Assembly (NCBI RefSeq): GCF_000445445.1
Contig: NZ_ASXP01000001.1
Span: forward strand, 604,501-668,500
Direction: 5' to 3'
Source: Sporomusa ovata DSM 2662
GTDB taxonomy: Bacteria > Bacillota > Negativicutes > Sporomusales > Sporomusaceae
Length of the DNA: 64,000 nucleotides
This document shows, piece by piece, positions 1 through 7,995 of the stretch (position 1 is its first letter; every line of letters starts with the position of its first letter). The notes below the pieces were generated by a model. That model saw only the letters and a program-made list of their open reading frames with translations. It searched no databases and had not been told where the DNA came from. Position numbers and translations under genes: made by a program.

Positions 1-1455
1 AGCAGCAGAAAACGTACAGCACTGATATTTGAAATTAGTAAGACCGGTCGTCGTGCTATTGACCTACCTGCCAGCGATGTGCCGCAAGAAGATGTCGAAA
101 CTATGGTTCCCGCTAAGTTTCTTAGAAAAACTGCCGCCGCATTGCCGGAAGTCAGTCAGCAGGATCTTATGCGCCATTATACAGGTTTGTCGGAGCGTAA
201 CTTCGGCGTGGATTCAGGCTTTTATCCATTGGGTTCCTGCACCATGAAATACAACCCAAAAATCAACGAAGATGTCTGTCGGCTTCCCGGGTTTGCTGCT
301 GTCCATCCTCTTCAGAGTGAGGAAACGGTGCAGGGCGCATTGGAACTTCTCAGTAATGTGCAAGAGTATTTGGCTGAGATTTCCGGTATGGATGCCGTCA
401 CTACGCAACCGGCGGCTGGCGCTCACGGCGAATTAACAGGTCTTAAAGTCATCAGAGCCTATCATCGCCATCGGAGTGAACATCGTACCAAGGTGATTGT
501 GCCTGACTCAGCTCACGGCACTAATCCTGCTTCTGCGATGGTAGCTGGGCTAGAAATAGTGGAAATTAAGTCCAATCCCGACGGTTCTGTCGATCTGGAA
601 GCTCTGAAGGCGGCAGTTGGCCCGGATACAGCGGCCCTCATGCTGACTAATCCCAGTACCCTGGGACTGTTTGAGACAACTATCTGTGAGATTGCGCAGA
701 TAGTTCATGCCGCAGGGGGTCTTCTCTATTATGATGGTGCCAACGCCAATGCTATCATGGGTATTACGCGTCCCGGCGACATGGGGTTTGACGTAATCCA
801 TTTTAATCTCCATAAAACTTTCAGCACGCCGCATGGCGGCGGCGGTCCCGGGTCAGGTCCTATTGGTGTGAAGCGGGAACTGATTCCCTTTCTGCCAGTC
901 CCAGTTATTGTCTGTGATGCCGGCAAATTCCGCTTGGAAGAAGACCGTCCGCTGTCAATTGGCAGGATGCACTCTTTCTACGGCAATTTCGGCGTGATTG
1001 TCCGGGCTTATGCTTATGTCCGGGCCATGGGGCCGGCTGGACTAAAGCAGTCCAGTGAGGATGCTGTGTTGAATGCCAACTATGTTCTCAATCAGTTAAG
1101 GCAAGACTTTCATGCTCCCTTTACGCAGTTATGTAAGCATGAGTGTATTGTGACATCTAAGAATCAGAAACCTTATGGTATCCACACCCTGGATATTGCT
1201 AAACGCCTTCTTGACTATGGGTATCATCCCCCAACAATTTATTTCCCGCTGATTGTGGAAGAGGCAATAATGATTGAGCCTACGGAGACGGAAAGTAAGG
1301 AGACTCTGGATAGATTTATTGCGGTAATGCGACGGATTGCCCAGGAGGCGAAAGAAAATGCCTCCCTAGTCACCAGTGCACCGAAAACCACAGTAGTGGG
1401 TCGTCTGGACGAAGCGGCTGCCGCCCGTAAACCAATTGTAAAATGGAAAGGATAG
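1..1455 (+). CDS. gcvPB: Glycine dehydrogenase (decarboxylating) subunit 2, 5' end cut by window
   Basis: This is the PLP-binding half of the two-subunit P protein of the glycine cleavage system, which decarboxylates glycine and passes the aminomethyl group to the lipoyl arm of GcvH. The frame is open from base 1 and reads into the family N-terminus (LIFEISKTGRR), so the gene starts just outside the window; the GTG at 79 is internal. GcvPB landmarks are the GSCTMKYNPK segment and the PLP-lysine motif HKTFSTPHGGGGPGSGP. It overlaps the next gene by 13 bases and leads a lipoylation operon. GcvPA, GcvH and GcvT presumably lie upstream, outside the window. Confidence 0.95.
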   Translation, partial: SSRKRTALIFEISKTGRRAIDLPASDVPQEDVETMVPAKFLRKTAAALPEVSQQDLMRHYTGLSERNFGVDSGFYPLGSCTMKYNPKINEDVCRLPGFAAVHPLQSEETVQGALELLSNVQEYLAEISGMDAVTTQPAAGAHGELTGLKVIRAYHRHRSEHRTKVIVPDSAHGTNPASAMVAGLEIVEIKSNPDGSVDLEALKAAVGPDTAALMLTNPSTLGLFETTICEIAQIVHAAGGLLYYDGANANAIMGITRPGDMGFDVIHFNLHKTFSTPHGGGGPGSGPIGVKRELIPFLPVPVIVCDAGKFRLEEDRPLSIGRMHSFYGNFGVIVRAYAYVRAMGPAGLKQSSEDAVLNANYVLNQLRQDFHAPFTQLCKHECIVTSKNQKPYGIHTLDIAKRLLDYGYHPPTIYFPLIVEEAIMIEPTETESKETLDRFIAVMRRIAQEAKENASLVTSAPKTTVVGRLDEAAAARKPIVKWKG

Positions 1456-2270
1456 ACCGGCTGCCTGTTTTTAGCAGTATTTGCTTTGCCTATCCGCAAA
1501 AAACTAAACCGGTTAGTGTGACAGGCAACAATTGTGAGCTGAATTGTGCCCACTGCGGCGGTCACTATCTGAGGCATATGCAACCCCTGACGGAAGTAGT
1601 CGCCACTGATTCCAGCCCTAGCTGGCTGGTTAGCGGCGGCTGCCGGGCGGACGGTTCAGTCCCGCTGGCTGAGCATCTTGATAAACTGATTGAAGTTAAG
1701 AATGGCCGTCGGTATAACATGCATGTCGGTTTAGTCAGTGAGGCGGAAATCGATAAATTAGCAGCTGTTGCTGACTGTGTTTCCTTTGATTTTGTTGGCG
1801 ATGATACTACAATACAAGAAGTGTTTGGCAATGGACGCAAAGTGGAAGACTATGTAAAATGTTTTCGATTCTTGAGCTGCAAAGTACGGGTGATGCCACA
1901 TATCTGCGTTGGTTTAAAAGGTGGGGAGCTTTGTGGTGAGTATCAGGCGTTGGAGCTTTTACAAGAACTAGGACCGGAAGCATTAACATTTATTATCTTT
2001 ATGCCTACGCGGGGCACACGGTTTGCCGACCGTAAGCCCCCCCGTATTTCGGAAGTTGCCCAGCTATTAACCTATGCCCGACTGAATTTTCCGGATATTT
2101 CTATGAATCTTGGTTGTATGAGGCCAGGCGGGCGGTACCGGGAGGAAATCGACAAATGGGCTGTTCGCATCGGCTTTAACTCCATCGTAAACCCGGCGCC
2201 TGCAGCCGTGTCTCTGGCTAATAAACTTGGTCTTACCATTATGCGGAGAGAGGAGTGCTGTGTACTGTGA
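1443..2270 (+). CDS. lipS1: Radical SAM protein, LipS1/LipS2-type lipoyl synthase component (first of pair)
   Basis: A 275-residue radical SAM protein with the cluster motif CELNCAHC at Cys31, Cys35 and Cys38. It is not LipA-like: no second N-terminal Cys triad is seen. It overlaps gcvPB at the front and shares GTGA with a second radical SAM gene behind. A pair of small radical SAM proteins beside an octanoyltransferase and glycine cleavage genes matches the LipS1/LipS2 two-protein lipoyl synthases described in archaea and some bacteria, which insert the two sulfurs into protein-bound octanoate. Function is inferred from context and motif. Which of the pair is LipS1 or LipS2 is not certain; the symbol follows gene order. 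Confidence 0.65.
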   Translation: MERIDRLPVFSSICFAYPQKTKPVSVTGNNCELNCAHCGGHYLRHMQPLTEVVATDSSPSWLVSGGCRADGSVPLAEHLDKLIEVKNGRRYNMHVGLVSEAEIDKLAAVADCVSFDFVGDDTTIQEVFGNGRKVEDYVKCFRFLSCKVRVMPHICVGLKGGELCGEYQALELLQELGPEALTFIIFMPTRGTRFADRKPPRISEVAQLLTYARLNFPDISMNLGCMRPGGRYREEIDKWAVRIGFNSIVNPAPAAVSLANKLGLTIMRREECCVL

Positions 2271-3271
2271 AACTATGGAAACTATCGGCAGGTACGGCTT
2301 GTGTAATTGGCAAAAAACAAGTGAAAACTGATGTGGCCCCAACTACTGCTTATATTATGCTTGGCGCCAGGTGTCGAAATAACTGCCGGTTTTGTTCTCA
2401 GTCTCGTGACAGTGCTGCCCGGGAAGACCTGCTGTCGCGGGTTACTTGGCCGGAACTGCCTGGGAATGAGGCTGCTCTGGCTATTGGCGCTGCCTTTCAG
2501 GCAGGCCGCCTGAAGCGGGCCTGCCTGCAGGTAGTACATAACGAAGAAAGCTGGCCAACTAGTGTTGCCGCTTTGGAGTCTTTAACGCGAACGAGTGCTA
2601 TTCCTATCTGTATCTCAAGTGTCATTGACACGATGGAGCAGGCCCGAGAACTCGTCAGCCGGGGCGCAGACCGGATTTGTATTGCTCTTGATGCTGCTAC
2701 AAAGGAAATTTTTAGCCAAGTGAAAGATGGCAAGTGGCAGCGGCGTTGGGATCTGTTGAGCCAGGTTGCCAGGGAAATGCCAGGGCGGGCTAGTACCCAT
2801 CTCATTGTGGGGTTGGGAGAAACAGAAGAAGAAATGATTCATGCCATATTTCAATGTATGAATCAGGGAATAACAGTTGGCCTGTTTGCTTTTACCCCGG
2901 TGAAGGGAACGGCCTGGGCTGACAGGCCATTCCCTTCCATCGGTCAATATCGGCGGGTTCAAATCGCCCACTTCCTTCTAAGAAAAGGCTATAGCTCGAC
3001 AGTTTTTCAGTATCGGGGAGGGAGTTTAACCGGCATCAACATTCCTACTAGTGAATTAATAAATAGTTTGATTAAAGGAACTGCTTTTGAAACCAGTGGT
3101 TGCCCTGACTGTAACCGGCCCTATTACAACGAACGACCGGGCAAAATTATGTATAACTATCCCCGGAAGCTTACGAGTACGGAAGTGGAGCAGGCTATTG
3201 CCGAGAGCGGAATCATTCATACACATGTTGATGGAGGGAGTGATACTATCTATGAAATGGCGGGTTGTTAA
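2267..3271 (+). CDS. lipS2: Radical SAM protein, LipS1/LipS2-type lipoyl synthase component (second of pair)
   Basis: A radical SAM protein of about 334 residues with CRNNCRFC at Cys36, Cys40 and Cys43, counted from a GTG at 2267. That GTG overlaps the upstream stop as GTGA and has an AGGAG at 2251-2255, so translational coupling decides the start; a GTG at 2255 is possible but lies in the Shine-Dalgarno. A late Cys pair (CPDC) near residue 277 may bind a further metal or cluster. It presumably works with the preceding protein to sulfurate octanoyl-GcvH. Biotin-synthase-like function was considered, but no biotin genes lie nearby. Confidence 0.65.
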   Translation: MKLWKLSAGTACVIGKKQVKTDVAPTTAYIMLGARCRNNCRFCSQSRDSAAREDLLSRVTWPELPGNEAALAIGAAFQAGRLKRACLQVVHNEESWPTSVAALESLTRTSAIPICISSVIDTMEQARELVSRGADRICIALDAATKEIFSQVKDGKWQRRWDLLSQVAREMPGRASTHLIVGLGETEEEMIHAIFQCMNQGITVGLFAFTPVKGTAWADRPFPSIGQYRRVQIAHFLLRKGYSSTVFQYRGGSLTGINIPTSELINSLIKGTAFETSGCPDCNRPYYNERPGKIMYNYPRKLTSTEVEQAIAESGIIHTHVDGGSDTIYEMAGC

Positions 3272-4076
3272 CACCGGCATTGATCACGCAGCAAATAATA
3301 TGGCTATTGATGAGGCTATTTTACGAGCCCATATTAGTGATGAAGCGCCTCCCACAATTCGGTTCTATGGCTGGAAGCCTGCGGCAATGAGTATCGGCTA
3401 CTTTCAAAAAGCTACAGATGAAATAAATATTGAAAAGTGTCGAATTGCGGGAATCGACGTGGTGCGGCGACTGACCGGTGGCCGGGCGGTTCTCCATGAT
3501 GCGGAACTTACTTACAGTGTGGTAGTTCGGGAGAATTATCCGCAGATCCCCTCAACCATAACAGCCTCTTATTGTTATTTCAGCAAAGGCCTGCTGGCTG
3601 GACTTAACAAATTGGGAATTGATGCCAATATGAGCATACCCAGGGCGGCCTATGGCCAGACCAGGCGCAGGCACGCTTCGGCAGCCTGTTTTGATGCTCC
3701 CTCTCATTATGAAATAACTGCTCAAGGACGTAAACTGGCAGGAAGTTCCCAGGTACGCAAAGAGGGGGTTATCCTGCAGCATGGATCTCTCCTATTGGCT
3801 TTTGATCCCGTTAAGATTGCCTCTTTACTCAACCTGCCATCGCTCGAAAGGCAAAATATGGTGGCAGAGATGCTCTCAAAACGAGCTGTGTCAATTAAAG
3901 AGATAGTAGACAAGGAAATAACCTGGGAGTCAGCATGTCAAGTCATGACAGAGGCTTTCGGTGCGGCGTTGGGTATTGAATTGGAACCCGGTCAGCTTAG
4001 TGAAAAGGAACAGGCGATTGCTTCTGAACTTACTGACACGAAATATAGCTGTGACAGTTGGAATCTGTTGCGTTAG
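3252..4076 (+). CDS. lipM: Octanoyltransferase, LipM type (lipoate-protein ligase A fold)
   Basis: A 274-residue member of the LplA/LipB fold. It should move octanoate from acyl carrier protein to GcvH, providing the substrate for the lipoyl synthase pair. It carries RRLTGGRAVLHD (about residues 72-83), GRKLAGSSQVRKEGV and HGSLLL. A Cys at position 146 in SAACFDAPS matches the LipM nucleophile and favours octanoyltransferase over ATP-dependent lipoate ligase. Length equals the usual 275-280. ATG 3252 is chosen because family similarity begins there (MKWRVVNTG) and GGAGG lies upstream; the longer open frame extends back over the previous gene. It overlaps that gene by 20 bases. Confidence 0.8.
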   Translation: MKWRVVNTGIDHAANNMAIDEAILRAHISDEAPPTIRFYGWKPAAMSIGYFQKATDEINIEKCRIAGIDVVRRLTGGRAVLHDAELTYSVVVRENYPQIPSTITASYCYFSKGLLAGLNKLGIDANMSIPRAAYGQTRRRHASAACFDAPSHYEITAQGRKLAGSSQVRKEGVILQHGSLLLAFDPVKIASLLNLPSLERQNMVAEMLSKRAVSIKEIVDKEITWESACQVMTEAFGAALGIELEPGQLSEKEQAIASELTDTKYSCDSWNLLR

Positions 4077-4102
4077 TCTCAAGAAGACAGGAGGTATTAC
4101 CC

Positions 4103-5512
4103 ATGATTTATGATGCAGCGGTTATTGGCGGCGGTCCTGGCGGGTATGTCGCCGCTATCCGTGCTGCCCAACTGGGTGGAAAAGTACTATTGGTAGAAAA
4201 AGAGGCAATAGGTGGTGTATGCTTAAATCGTGGCTGTATACCCACTAAGACATTATTAAAAAGTGCTGAAAAATGGGAAGATCTTAAGCGAAGCTCGGAA
4301 TTCGGTTTACAGGCAGAGGGCATTGGGTTTGATTTTGGAGTGGTAATGGCGCGAAAAAATGCAGTGGTTACCCAACTTAGGAGCGGTATTGAGCAATTGG
4401 TGAAAAGCAATGACATTGATGTGGTTCGGGGTGTAGCTGTTTTAACAGGCGCTAACAGGTTAGAAGTTGCTACACCGGATAGTGGTAAAATAGAAAGCTT
4501 TGAAGCCCGGAAGATCATTATCGCTACCGGTTCAGTTCCAAGTTCTATTCCCGTACCCGGCCGCGATTTGCCGGCAGTTATCACCAGTGATGAGTTATTG
4601 GCGCTGACCGAAGTTCCGAAGAGTATGCTGGTTATTGGGGCCGGGGTAGTGGGTATTGAATTTTCTGCTATCATGAGATCTTTTGGATGCGAAGTTACGG
4701 TTGTGGAAATGCTGCCGAATATTCTGCCAAACGTGGATAGCGACCTGGTCAAGCGGATGGGATTAATCCTGCGCAAACTAGGCATTAAAATGTTGGTTGG
4801 CGCTAGAGTAACGGCAATAGAGGCAGCGGACAACGGTGTGATTGTTACAGTTGATACCGGGAAAGACCGGCAACAATTGCACGTAGAAAAGGTGCTTGTT
4901 GCAACCGGACGCAGGCCAATGCTGGAAGACCTGGGTCTGGAAGCGACCGGTGTAACCTATGATCGCTCAGGAATAACGGTTAATGAGCGAATGGAGACTA
5001 GCATAGCGGATATCTATGCCATTGGTGATGTTACTGGCCGAAACATGCTGGCACATGTTGCCTCAACAGCCGGAATAGTGGCAGCAGAAAACGCTATGGG
5101 TTTAAGCTCTCTTATGGATTACGGAGCTGTCCCGGCGTGTATATTTACTACTCCGGAGATAGCGACAGTAGGGTTGACAGAACAGGATGCGCTTGCTGCA
5201 AGGCTCAATGTCAAGGTAAGTAAGTTTAATTTTGCCGCGAATGGCAAAGCGGTGTCTATGGGTGAAACTGACGGATTGGTAAAAATTGTGGCTGATGCTA
5301 ACAACGGCAAAGTACTGGGTATGCACATTCTCGGGCCTCATGCCAGTGATCTGATAATGGAAGGAACACTGGCAATTCGTAATAACCTGACAGCCAGAGA
5401 TATTGCCAATACTATTCATCCTCATCCCACTCTTTCTGAGACAGTTATGGAAAGTGCTCATGGAATTGATGGGGATATTATTCATCAAATTAGGCCAAAA
5501 AGAAAGAAATAA
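4103..5512 (+). CDS. lpdA: Dihydrolipoyl dehydrogenase (L protein)
   Basis: A 469-residue flavoprotein disulfide oxidoreductase that reoxidises dihydrolipoyl-GcvH with NAD. It shows the FAD motif GGGPGGYVAAIRAAQLG at the N-terminus, the redox disulfide GGVCLNRGCIPTK, the NAD-binding GAGVVGIEF near residue 180 and the C-terminal HPHPTLSE with the catalytic His-Glu. ATG 4103 follows CAGGAGG at 4089-4095; the longer frame lacks a ribosome site. It is the last gene of the gcvPB-lipS1-lipS2-lipM-lpdA run. Because pyruvate is handled by nifJ in this window, glycine cleavage is its most likely partner. Confidence 0.93.
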   Translation: MIYDAAVIGGGPGGYVAAIRAAQLGGKVLLVEKEAIGGVCLNRGCIPTKTLLKSAEKWEDLKRSSEFGLQAEGIGFDFGVVMARKNAVVTQLRSGIEQLVKSNDIDVVRGVAVLTGANRLEVATPDSGKIESFEARKIIIATGSVPSSIPVPGRDLPAVITSDELLALTEVPKSMLVIGAGVVGIEFSAIMRSFGCEVTVVEMLPNILPNVDSDLVKRMGLILRKLGIKMLVGARVTAIEAADNGVIVTVDTGKDRQQLHVEKVLVATGRRPMLEDLGLEATGVTYDRSGITVNERMETSIADIYAIGDVTGRNMLAHVASTAGIVAAENAMGLSSLMDYGAVPACIFTTPEIATVGLTEQDALAARLNVKVSKFNFAANGKAVSMGETDGLVKIVADANNGKVLGMHILGPHASDLIMEGTLAIRNNLTARDIANTIHPHPTLSETVMESAHGIDGDIIHQIRPKRKK

Positions 5513-5514
5513 CG

Positions 5515-5714
5515 TTACACCCAATAGTGCGCACTGGTTCGGTGCAGATGAGTTAGGTAGAGACATATTCTCCAGGGTATGGGCAGGCTGGCAGGGTATC
5601 TTCGGTACACCAGATAAGAGTCAAAGCGGATGCTTTGATGGTATCCAGGGCTTTGCCGCCGCCTACGCCAATAATAATAATCGCTATAAAAAGGTATATT
5701 TTTGCTTTAGTTGA
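5515..5714 (+). pseudogene. Remnant of a DppC/OppC-type peptide or nickel ABC permease
   Basis: Directly after lpdA one frame reads HWFGADELGRDIFSRVWAG, the hallmark of DppC/NikC/OppC inner-membrane permeases. After about 25 codons similarity is lost, and a second frame near 5625-5690 gives a weak, hydrophobic match (DALMVSRALPPPTPIIIIAI) to the following permease segment. No start, no full length and shifted frames mark it as a dead fragment of roughly 65 codons. Nothing else of the transporter is present, so it probably records a deletion between lpdA and the convergent pseudouridine synthase. Confidence 0.65.
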
Positions 5715-6615
5715 GTTCGGGGGTGCTGTCGCTACAATCTATCATTCGTGCCATGTCCGCAGGCAAGGGGGCAGTAATAGTCACTGGCTGGCTATTTCCC
5801 AAATGCTCAAAGGTTACCGAAGTGGCATGCAATGCTTGCCTGGATATAAAGGGGGAGCGTAATCCGTACATTTTATCGCCCAGGATGGGGTAACCAAGAT
5901 GAGCTAAGTGTACTCGTATTTGGTGAGTTCGGCCAGTATCCAGCGTAAGCTCAAGCAGCGATGTATCCGTAATACTGCGGATAGTCCGGTAATGGGTAAT
6001 TGCTGTTTCACCTTGCCGGTTGATGGCACGGCGGTTAGGTAAATTTGGGTGTGGACCGATGGGGGCGTCAATGGTTCCGGAGGGCGGTTTAACAAGGCCG
6101 CAGGCTAATGCCCAATAAGCGCGTTTTAGTGTTCTGGCTTGCAATTGCTGTTCTAACAAGGATTGACTGCGAGCATCTTTTGCGAAAATTACACAGCCTG
6201 ATGTTTCTCTGTCCAGACGGTGGACAGCGCGAACCGTGCTTACTACGCCTTGCTTAGCAAAATGATGAGCTAAATGGTTGGCTAAGGTGCCGGTTGTTGT
6301 TTGGCCTGTGGGATGGACAAGTTGGAAGGGCGGTTTATTTAAGACAAGCAAATAGGCATCTTCATAAAGAATTTCAATAGTACCTGGTTCGGGTTGAACT
6401 CCGTAAGACGAATCTTCCAAAATCAGGACACGTAAACTATCATTTGCTTTGAGCGGTTTTTGCATAAAAACAGGTTTGCCATTCAAAATGATACCTTTTT
6501 TGCGAGTCAGCTTTTGGATTGTCCGCCCAGATTGATGGAGGATCTGTTTCAAATAGTTTTCAACAGTTAGCCCAGCCTGTTCGGAAGAAATTTTGTGGGT
6601 CTGAAATGATTTCAA
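5707..6615 (-). CDS. RluA-family 23S/tRNA pseudouridine synthase
   Basis: A 302-residue protein that isomerises uridine in rRNA or tRNA. An S4-like N-terminal part (about residues 13-70) precedes the catalytic domain with HRLDRETSG, where Asp135 is the expected nucleophile, and later GRTHQIRVHLAHLGYPILGD. The length fits RluD-type enzymes of Firmicutes. The exact target cannot be read from sequence. It is transcribed toward lpdA, and its 3' end touches the DppC remnant. The start at 6615 gives the canonical N-terminus. Confidence 0.9.
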   Translation of the reverse strand: MKSFQTHKISSEQAGLTVENYLKQILHQSGRTIQKLTRKKGIILNGKPVFMQKPLKANDSLRVLILEDSSYGVQPEPGTIEILYEDAYLLVLNKPPFQLVHPTGQTTTGTLANHLAHHFAKQGVVSTVRAVHRLDRETSGCVIFAKDARSQSLLEQQLQARTLKRAYWALACGLVKPPSGTIDAPIGPHPNLPNRRAINRQGETAITHYRTIRSITDTSLLELTLDTGRTHQIRVHLAHLGYPILGDKMYGLRSPFISRQALHATSVTFEHLGNSQPVTITAPLPADMARMIDCSDSTPELN

Positions 6616-6759
6616 AAGGCAGCCTTCTTTCCTGAGTGGTCTTACTTTATGAATTTAATATAAAGGAAAAATACTAATTTGGCAAATTTTGCGCGCGAAA
6701 AAGGTTTCAATTATAGGTTATAATAAAGCTCTAAACTATTTCTAAAAGAGGAAGAAACT

Positions 6760-7812
6760 ATGACATTAGCAGCGCAATTGCTGGATTGGTATCACCAAAG
6801 TGCCAGGGAATTGCCCTGGCGTGCAGATAAAGATGCTTATAAGATCTGGGTTTCGGAAATTATGCTGCAGCAAACAAGGGTTGAGGCAGTGAAAGACTAT
6901 TACACGCGATGGATAGAACGGTTTCCCACACCGGCGATTTTGGCGGCAGCCTCAGAGCAAGAGGTGCTCAACTATTGGCAGGGGTTAGGCTATTATAGCC
7001 GGGCGCGAAACTTGTTAGCCGGTGTTAGGGAAGTGTGTGCAGCCTACGGCGGCAAAGTACCGGATGACCAGGCCGCCATCCGGAGTTTGCCGGGAGTGGG
7101 TGAATATACGGCGGGTGCGATTGTTAGTATTGCGTATAATCGCCCGGCTCCGGCCATCGACGGTAATGTTCTGAGGATTTTCAGCCGTCTGTTTTGTTTG
7201 ACTGGTGACATTACCAAGCAGGCAACTAAACGGGAGGTTAAGCGCCTGGTACTTACGCACCTGCCTGCTCAATATCCCGGCGACTTTAATCAGGCGTTAA
7301 TGGATTTAGGTGCCTTAGTGTGTATTCCCCGGAAGCCGCGGTGTGAAAGCTGCCCGTTGACCAATCTGTGCGAAGCTTATCTGCGGGAAGTGCAAGATAC
7401 GCTACCGGTGCGGCCCTCTAAAAAGGTTCCGGAATTGATCAGGCTGGCGGCCGGGTTAGTAGTGAACAATGGCAGCTATTTGGTGCATCAGCGACCGGCA
7501 ACAGGAATGTTAGCCAGGATGTGGGAGTTTCCTACCGTGGAACTGGGTGATGGTGAAGGCGCTGTTGAGCGTTTGCAGGCTGGATTATTACAGGAGTTCA
7601 GGCAGGATATTCATGTTGAAAAAAGCGTATTTCATTATATTCATACTTTTAGTCATCGTAAATGGGATATTTCTTTTTATCAGTGTGAGTGGCTAGCCGG
7701 TGAGCAGTTGCCAGCGACAGCTTGCTGGCTGAGTTCATCAGATTTAACGAGTGTGCCTTGGGCAGGGCCGCACCATAAGGTTGCTCTGGCCTGCAAAAAT
7801 ACTCCCAACTGA
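6760..7812 (+). CDS. mutY: A/G-specific adenine glycosylase
   Basis: A 350-residue base-excision repair enzyme removing adenine opposite 8-oxoguanine. The helix-hairpin-helix LPGVGEYTAGA is followed by catalytic Asp134 (AIDGNV), and Glu33 sits in EIMLQQTRV. A [4Fe-4S] loop is formed by Cys188, Cys195, Cys198 and Cys204 (CX6CX2CX5C). The C-terminal 120 residues are the NUDIX-like domain that reads 8-oxoG. GAGGAAG at 6749-6755 precedes ATG 6760. A terminator overlaps its stop codon. Confidence 0.95.
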   Translation: MTLAAQLLDWYHQSARELPWRADKDAYKIWVSEIMLQQTRVEAVKDYYTRWIERFPTPAILAAASEQEVLNYWQGLGYYSRARNLLAGVREVCAAYGGKVPDDQAAIRSLPGVGEYTAGAIVSIAYNRPAPAIDGNVLRIFSRLFCLTGDITKQATKREVKRLVLTHLPAQYPGDFNQALMDLGALVCIPRKPRCESCPLTNLCEAYLREVQDTLPVRPSKKVPELIRLAAGLVVNNGSYLVHQRPATGMLARMWEFPTVELGDGEGAVERLQAGLLQEFRQDIHVEKSVFHYIHTFSHRKWDISFYQCEWLAGEQLPATACWLSSSDLTSVPWAGPHHKVALACKNTPN

Positions 7813-7836
7813 CAGAGGTTGGGAGTATTTTTGCAG
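7798..7836 (+). terminator. Intrinsic terminator of mutY
   Basis: The arms AATACTCCCAAC and GTTGGGAGTATT flank a short loop and are followed by a T run. The 5' arm overlaps the last codons and stop of mutY. Confidence 0.85.
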
Positions 7837-7845
7837 GTTATATTT

Positions 7846-7935
7846 TTATTTTTTTGCTGCGTTTTCCTGAGGACTAGCTATTGAGGATTTTTTGTCACTC
7901 TTCTTAGGACCGCGACCAGGTTTCTTATCGCCCAT
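7846..7935 (-). CDS. Small basic protein, 29 residues (MGDKKPGRGPKKSDKK...)
   Basis: A very short gene supported by a strong GGAGGTGA Shine-Dalgarno 6 bases before ATG 7935. The product is lysine/glycine/proline rich at the N-terminus and has no hydrophobic stretch. It sits between the mutY terminator and the 3' end of the lactate permease gene, on the same strand as the permease and 60 bases downstream of it, so it may be co-transcribed. I do not recognise a function; it could be a ribosome- or nucleic acid-associated peptide, which is only an inference from charge. Confidence 0.6.
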   Translation of the reverse strand: MGDKKPGRGPKKSDKKSSIASPQENAAKK

Positions 7936-7995
7936 ACCCGTCACCTCCAAAATCATTTAGGAAGTAGGATACCCCTAAAATGGCGCAGTTATGCG

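Noticed and set aside
4108..4833. 241-codon minus-strand frame opposite lpdA
   Set aside because: Shadow of the lpdA frame; serine/threonine/proline-biased composition and no ribosome site.
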